A DNA stretch of 64,000 nucleotides from Sebastes aleutianus. Its lineage: Eukaryota; Chordata; Actinopteri; Perciformes; Sebastidae. The notes under the pieces are model-generated. The model did not search any database. It had not been told where the DNA came from and was given only the letters and a program-made list of their open reading frames with translations. Below are positions 58,301 through 64,000 of this stretch, in pieces (position 1 is the stretch's first letter; each line of letters starts with the position of its first letter). The stretch is from contig CAKAKS010000031.1 in the NCBI GenBank assembly GCA_916700875.1, positions 18,559,880 to 18,623,879 on the forward strand. Direction: 5' to 3'. The translations under genes and the position numbers were made by a program.

Positions 58301-61300
58301 AGAGTCTGCAGGTGCAGCTAGTGTCAGCTTCCAGGTGAGAGGGTTTTCTAGATATGAAATCAAATAAAATTCACAATTTGTAAATATGAATCTAACTTAA
58401 TTTAAAAAATAAAATATCTATCATAACTGCCCACAGACTATCACTCCTCACAACAAAGGGATGATCAGGAGAGCCATCTCCCAGAGCGGTACTGCCCTTT
58501 GCCCATGGGCTATCAACAAGAACCCCCGCAAGTTCGCTGAGGAGGTACGCAACAGCTTTTCTGACATGTTTTATTTCTTATGTGGAACTTTTAGCACTTT
58601 TTTGGAACTGGAATCATAATTTGAAACCTCTCCCCAGATTGCTCTGAAGGTCAACTGCCCCACCGATCATACTATGGTTGCCTGTTTTAAGATGACTGAC
58701 CCTAAGCTCCTTACGATGGCTGGCTCTCTCAGTATAGCCAGTTCACCCGATAGTAAGCACTGCACTCCACACAGCCGAGTTTACATTTTCATTTTAGACA
58801 TTGTGGTGCCTTTCTACCAGAGCAATGGAGACATGAAAAAGTCATCTCATTGTGCCCCCTTCTTCTGCAATGGTTTAATGGCACCCCACTGGAGAAATTG
58901 CAGCACTATATATTTATTCTAGGGCTGTCAAAGTTAATGCAATAATAATGCGTTAACGCAAATTCATTTTAATGCCACTATTTTCTTTAACACAATAATG
59001 TAACGTGTGATTTTTAGGTTGTAAAACTAAGGAATCCATTGGTACCAACCATGTCATACTAGCTTGTTGCGAAGGAGGCTAAATAACGCTCCAAACTTGC
59101 ACAAAATTTTGGCGAGGAAAAACTGGCATGGCCATTTTCAAAGGGGTCCCTTGACCTCTGACCTCCAGATATGTGAATGAAAATGGGTTTTATGGGTACC
59201 CACGAGTCTCCCCTTTACAGACATGCCCACTTTATGATAATCACATGCAGTTGGGGCAAGTCATAGTCAAGTCAAGTCTACCTGGATGTGGCCAATTCCT
59301 AATGTTCGCATAACAGTAGTGGATGGAAACACACTTGTAACATTTTCTTTTGCTGATTTTCTGGAAATTTGTTTAAAATTTGCAATAAATTTGGATGGAA
59401 ATTCATCTAATGAATGTTGCCCTAACACACCAAGCTGACCTCAAACAGCTAGTGGCCTCACACTGTTGACTTAATGTCTTCTAAAAGTTGTACTTTAACA
59501 CCCAGTGGCTGACTCACCAACATGCATGTAAATTCTGCTGCGCACATCGCTGGACATTGCTGCCACAGTGTCAAATTTCAAATGCTACCCATACTGTAGT
59601 GGCTTTTAATGGCACTAATATGCTTTATTCAAACTAGCAATTTTGAGAGATTGATTGGTGCTGCAATTCCTTTCATATTAACAGTTTAGTTTTATGTACG
59701 TATATGAAGCAGATCTAGCGAATTAGAATGCCAGTTGTGTATGCAGTTAGTACTGCATATGGTAAGTATCTCATTGTATTTTCCTCTGTCAGGCCCCGTT
59801 GTAAGAAACCTGGCCCTGTCTCCTGTGATCGACGGTGACTTCCTGCCGGATGAGCCTTACAACTTGTTCCACAATGCGGCTGGCATCGACTACATCGCTG
59901 GAATCAACGACATGGACGGACACCTCTTCACTGGTTTAGATGTTCCTTCAGTCAACGCCCCCCTGTTGAACACCCCCATGTGAGTTTGAGCCATTTGACC
60001 AACAGTGTGAAACATTGACAATTCTGCAAAGGGATCTACCCAGTTGGAACTGTGGTGCTATGGTGTTTTATCAGACCTGATTTTTCCTGATTGCAGCGAG
60101 GTTGTGAAGAGGCTCCTGGCTGCGTACACACAGACGGGCAAGGCTGGTTTGGACCACGCCTACTCCACATACACCTCAACCTGGGGCAGCACCCCCAGCC
60201 AGGCGACCATCAAAAAAACCATTGTGGAGATCGGAACAGACTACATCTTCCTGGTTCCCACTCAGGCTGCCCTCTACCTTCATGCTGCCAACGCAACGTG
60301 AGAATAAGATCTTGCTATACAGATGTTGCTGTCAGTTTATTTATAAGCCCGAAGCTAAACCAGAGGGTAACTTTCCTTTAACTAAGCTAGAAAAATCCCT
60401 TTAATGAGGCTTTAAAGTTGCTTAGGAGTGGGAAAATGGCATTGATTGTCCATAGTTAATGGCGTTAATTGCAAGTTAATCGCACATTTTTTTATCAGTT
60501 CAAAATGTACCTTAACGGGACATTTGTCAAGTATTTAATATTCTTATCAACATGGGAGAGGGCAAATATGGTTGCTAAAACGGAGCCTGCTACAACGTCA
60601 AAAAGATCTTGTTAATGCGTAAAAGAAATTTGTGGCATTAAAAACAAATTTGCATTAACGAGTTATTATCGTGTTAACTTTTACAAAAAAAACATTTTAA
60701 AAAATAATTTTAACTTTATTTTCTTAATCATTTAATAAAATATAATTTAAAATTTAATGATAATTTTATTACAAATATTTGATTGCATCATTTAAGTACA
60801 AATTATTACTTTAAATTGTTTTTTTTATGTTTGAATTAATAAATTTGCTTTTAATTTACAAAGCAAATAGGGTAATCATTATTCTTATGGCATTCTCCAA
60901 AAAGTTGCATCTGTATGGTGAGGTGCAAGGCATAAAACAATTTGCACTATTAGACATCTGTCATTTTAAACAGACTGTGATTACCTGCAGAAGAATTCAG
61001 CTTTTAGTGCGTTATGCTTTTTCTTTCTTTCTTCCTTTCTTTCTTTCTTTCTTTTTTTCGTTAAAGTAACATCAGGTGTACAGATACAAATGAAGCACAA
61101 ATGTATTGATTGCCCTCCATATTTTGATATTTTCCCCCCAAAACCCCCTCCCACCCAACCCTCACCCAAACCAAAAAACACAGTTAAAGAAAAACAGAAA
61201 GAAAACAAAACAAGATAAAAAAAAAGGTATAGTCACATCCCCTTTCTTTCCTTGTCTCACCACAGAACTGGCCGTACCTACTCCTACATCTTCTCTCAGC

Positions 61301-61784
61301 CCAACCGTATGGGCGGCATCGGAAGGCCCTACCCCAGCTGGATGGGAGCCGACCACGCTGATGACCTGCAGTACATGTTCGGAAAGCCTTTCACCACACC
61401 GCTGGCGTACTGGCCTCGCCACCGTGACGTCTCTGGCTACATGATTGCCTATTGGACCAACTTTGCCAAAACTGGGTATAATTCTGCAGACACAAGACAT
61501 ATGAGCATCACAGACATCAAACAAACCTGAATCAGACACTGAAATAGAAAACTGTCTCAAATTCAGTTGCCCTTTTCTCTGGTTATATCCACAGGGACCC
61601 CAACATAGGAGATCTGAGAGTGCCCACTACCTGGCCGAAATTCACCAGCACTGGACACCAGTTCCTGGAGATCAATTCTAAGATGAACAAGAGCTATGTG
61701 GGACAGAAGCTGAGAATGCGTTACGTGCATTTCTGGGCCAGCGTCCTACCCAACCTGAGCCTTCCCATAGACATCTTAGAATAA
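55353..61784 (+). CDS. cel: cel, bile-salt-activated carboxyl ester lipase
   Basis: A secreted pancreatic enzyme that hydrolyses cholesteryl esters, triacylglycerols and retinyl esters in bile (family knowledge). Eleven exons join in frame to 556 residues: 55353-55415, 55902-56049, 56810-56929, 57011-57208, 58204-58334, 58437-58544, 58638-58752, 59793-59979, 60097-60297, 61266-61475 and 61595-61784. Residues 1 to about 18 are a signal peptide (MAKLGILVAVAAFLEAVSA). The fold is the alpha/beta-hydrolase of the cholinesterase family. Oxyanion-hole motif IYGGAF; triad Ser211 (GESAGAAS), Asp336 (DMDGHLF) and His454 (GADHADDLQY), with spacings close to human 194/320/435. The first disulfide pair is conserved (16-residue spacing). 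The protein stops soon after the catalytic domain and lacks the Pro-rich repeat tail of mammalian CEL. An in-frame ATG nine nucleotides upstream (55,344) is possible. Confidence 0.96.
56152..56672. mobile_element. dispersed repeat shared with 6,846 (cel intron 2)
   Basis: The longer of the two copies. It carries an extra middle part of about 150 bp and ends tatttgctccatttatacc, matching the end of the other copy. Confidence 0.6.
57650..57772 (+). repeat. 15-bp tandem repeat in cel intron 4
   Basis: About eight units of cgttgcttaaaaaaa, varying by one A, inside a region also rich in cgtaac steps. Confidence 0.8.
58921..59280. mobile_element. truncated copy of the TAGGGCTGTCAA-type transposon (cel intron 7)
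   Basis: The copy begins agggctgtcaaagttaatgc, contains the family phrases ggtaccaaccatgtcatac and caaaggggtcccttgacc, and breaks off after gtcatagtcaagtcaag. It is in the opposite orientation to the 50,607 copy. Confidence 0.65.
60425..60690. mobile_element. internally deleted copy of the same transposon (cel intron 9)
   Basis: Both flanks of the family are present (ttgtccatagttaatggcg and aatttgcattaacgag), but most of the middle is missing. Confidence 0.55.
61018..61058. repeat. (TTTC)n microsatellite in cel intron 9
   Basis: About ten TTTC units with a CCTTT interruption, followed by a T-run. A similar shorter TTTC run is at 13,056-13,078 in tsc1 intron 8. Confidence 0.85.
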
Positions 61785-61854
61785 AGACATGTGCACCTGC
61801 ATGGACCTACTGTTTATTGACCTGAAGAATCAAATCAGCATTGGTTCATGAAAA

Positions 61855-61860
61855 AATAAA
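61855..61860 (+). other. cel polyadenylation signal
   Basis: AATAAA lies 71 nt after the stop codon. A second AATAAA overlaps the stop itself (GAATAAAG, 61,780-61,785), so a transcript with almost no 3'UTR is also conceivable. Confidence 0.55.
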
Positions 61861-63774
61861 TTGATGACAAATATAAATGACATGTCCTTGGTTTTATATT
61901 ATATATGTGTTGGCCTCTTTAAACATTTTAAATTTACAATTATGTCTACTGCAAATTCACTTTGCATGTGTGGAATCTTTGTTTGGTTTTTGGATGAGAA
62001 CAGTTAGCTACTGCTAACTAATATTTTAGTGTGTTAACTTCGTAATACACAATAAACAACATCAAAACACACAATAAAAAACGGGATGATACTGATATAT
62101 TTTATTGATATTCAGACTACACTGCCATTTTCGTAAGATATCCTAGTTTAAGCAAGGTCACATATGAAGCTGATGTTGTTTAAGGAAATGTGCTTAGCCT
62201 ATTAAATACAGTGTCAGTGCACGATTAGGGTGCCATAATACAGGAAAATAAGACAAGTAAAGGCCGAGAGGAAGATTTCTAAGAGCTGTCTTCATCAAAT
62301 CCATTATTTTCTTGAATCAGGACACAAAATAGCTCCAAACAAGGCTTTTAGAGGTTGTTATTGCTGTTATGACGTGGACACAAAGAAACAAAAGAGAGGC
62401 TGTGTTATATTAACACAAGACAAATAACCAAGTATACGTGATACTGGTATCATATGAAACTATACAAATCTAAGGAATCCATTGGTACCAACCATGTCAT
62501 TCTAGCTTGTTGCAAAGGAGGTTAAATAACGCTCCAAATTTGAAACTTGTAAGAAAACATCCTTTTAGTAATGGCTTTTCTTAACAACAGATTATGTTTT
62601 TGAATTTTTTCATACAAAATAATGCTACTGATTTATGGTCCATTCATAATCTGGTCAGTTCCAAGTGTGAGAAATTAAATTTGTCTGCCTTATAACTATG
62701 TTAAACCCAGAAGACACTGAGAAAAAGCAAACTTTGTGATGAGAATAATGGGAATTTAACAGTTACTTGCATAAACTGTTCAGCAGACAATTACTGTTGT
62801 TATACTGGACGATATGACTGACGATTGGGGTATTGAATACATCAATATCCCAGTTGTATTATTTACAACAAACACTAATAAGAATTCTTTCTCAACAAAT
62901 ATAGATACCGATACAAGACATTTATGAGCTAAATGTTATGCTTTTTGACTCACAACAGTATCACTGAAGTTGGTTGTGCATATTAGTTATACAGAGGTCT
63001 ATGAGAGAAGCTACAGGCCTACAAATGTGCAAAATGTAGTTATTGAATTAAAAAAGTAATATATTAAGGTGACAAAGTGTCCATAATTTGGGATGTCCCA
63101 ATCATGTTTTTGGTCGAGTCAGGTCTAATATTTATTTGTCTATTATATTTAGTGTTTTGTTCCTATATAGGCTACATTAACACAGCTGCCCTATAGTGTG
63201 ACAGTTGAATAGCTCTGCATTAAATTAAAATATAACCTGCATCACTGTTTTCCTTTCAAATTCTCCTACAGTGTTTATAATATCGGTCTCTCATGACCTC
63301 TTGCATGAGTAAAATACTAAAGTTCAGCAGCACTTCAGATGTGTGTGGTTATTTTTGAGGTTTTATCTAATCTCAAACCGTTTGTTATTTGATAATCTGC
63401 GAATCAGTCCACCTGTTGCTGTTTCCAGCCTTAGAAGAACCGCTGCAGGGCTTTCTCTCTTTCATGTGCCTTCAATACGTGTAGCTGCATGATCTGTGTT
63501 TACCAAGCAAACTTTTTTACTTCTAATATCAAAGAAGAAAACAACATTCTTTATAGCTTCTGGGTGTATTAAGCTTTATTGATTACTTTAATAATCAGAA
63601 TTTCAGTTCTCATAATAGAAAGATGGTGGAACAAAGTGCAAACTAGAAGATTAGTTTCTACTGAAAAGTGGCTCCAGTACATTGAAGTATTCAGACGCAG
63701 TCTATCAGTTATTGGGAATTAAAAACAGAACATTGATTGATGATACGTTGATTGGCCAAATCATGGTTAGATTG
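61861..63774. other. region downstream of cel: no gene seen
   Basis: AT-rich non-coding sequence with one transposon fragment (62,437-62,555). Some fish carry a second cel gene next to the first, but no lipase exon (GESAG, GADHAD or similar) is found in these 1.9 kb. Confidence 0.5.
62437..62555. mobile_element. fragment of the same transposon downstream of cel
   Basis: Only the internal phrases gatactggtatcatatgaaa through aataacgctccaaattt are present. Confidence 0.5.
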
Positions 63775-63995
63775 GGGCATGTTCTCCCCGTGTTAGCGTG
63801 GGTTTCCTCCGGGTTCTCCAGCTTCCTCCCACACAAGACATGCAGATTACGTTAATTGTTGACTCTAAATTGCTTGTAGGTGTGAATCTGAGCGTGAATG
63901 GTTGTCTGTTTCTATAGTGTCAGCCCTGTGATAGTCTGGCGACCGTGTTAAACCAGCTTTCACCTAGTGTCAGCTTGGTTAGGCTCCAGCAGTAT
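63775..63995 (+). mobile_element. fish SINE-like repeat at the window end
   Basis: Contains catgttctccccgtgttagc, ggtttcctccgggttctcc and agtgtcagccctgtgatag, the body of a very common teleost retroelement. The head is missing and the 3' end runs towards the window edge. Confidence 0.6.
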
Positions 63996-64000
63996 AGCAA

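Noticed and set aside
61861..64000. A second tandem cel gene
   Set aside because: No exon with lipase motifs occurs in the remaining sequence; a second copy beyond the window cannot be excluded.

Overview
The window is vertebrate nuclear DNA, almost certainly from a teleost fish. It has GT-AG introns, four vertebrate genes whose exons translate into clear orthologues of human proteins, and the dense mixture of small DNA transposons, LINE tails and long GATA/GACA microsatellites typical of teleost genomes. No bacterial, phage or CRISPR features are present.

Layout: (1) 1-20,525, minus strand: tsc1 (hamartin), 21 coding exons in frame, with the last exon cut by the window start; a probable 5'UTR exon lies at 27,396-27,480. 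(2) 27,481-31,000: intergenic space between the divergent tsc1 and gfi1b promoters, dominated by a 2-kb inverted repeat built around GATA/TATC microsatellites. (3) 31,482-36,121, plus strand: gfi1b, six coding exons, SNAG domain plus six C2H2 zinc fingers. (4) 36,450-46,150: about 10 kb of intergenic DNA, mostly transposon debris, including a LINE fossil interrupted by two nested insertions. (5) 46,267-53,362, plus strand: gtf3c5, eleven coding exons. (6) 55,353-61,784, plus strand: cel (bile-salt-activated carboxyl ester lipase), eleven coding exons with a complete Ser-Asp-His triad and no mucin-like tail. (7) 61,785-64,000: repeats and non-coding sequence.

Gene order and orientation (tsc1 reverse, then gfi1b, gtf3c5 and cel forward) match human 9q34 as I recall it, so this is an ancient syntenic block, not an operon. 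The products act separately: growth control through the TSC complex, blood-cell transcriptional repression, RNA polymerase III initiation, and fat digestion. Exon boundaries were set by hand from splice consensus, reading-frame continuity and similarity to the human proteins.

I found no undescribed multi-gene system. The points most worth a second look are structural or regulatory: a short upstream ORF with a YY1-like motif in the tsc1 leader, a GC-AG intron and a tandem AG acceptor in tsc1, the large hairpin between tsc1 and gfi1b, direct repeats flanking a gfi1b zinc-finger exon, a hAT transposase fossil, and several nested or inverted transposon arrangements.
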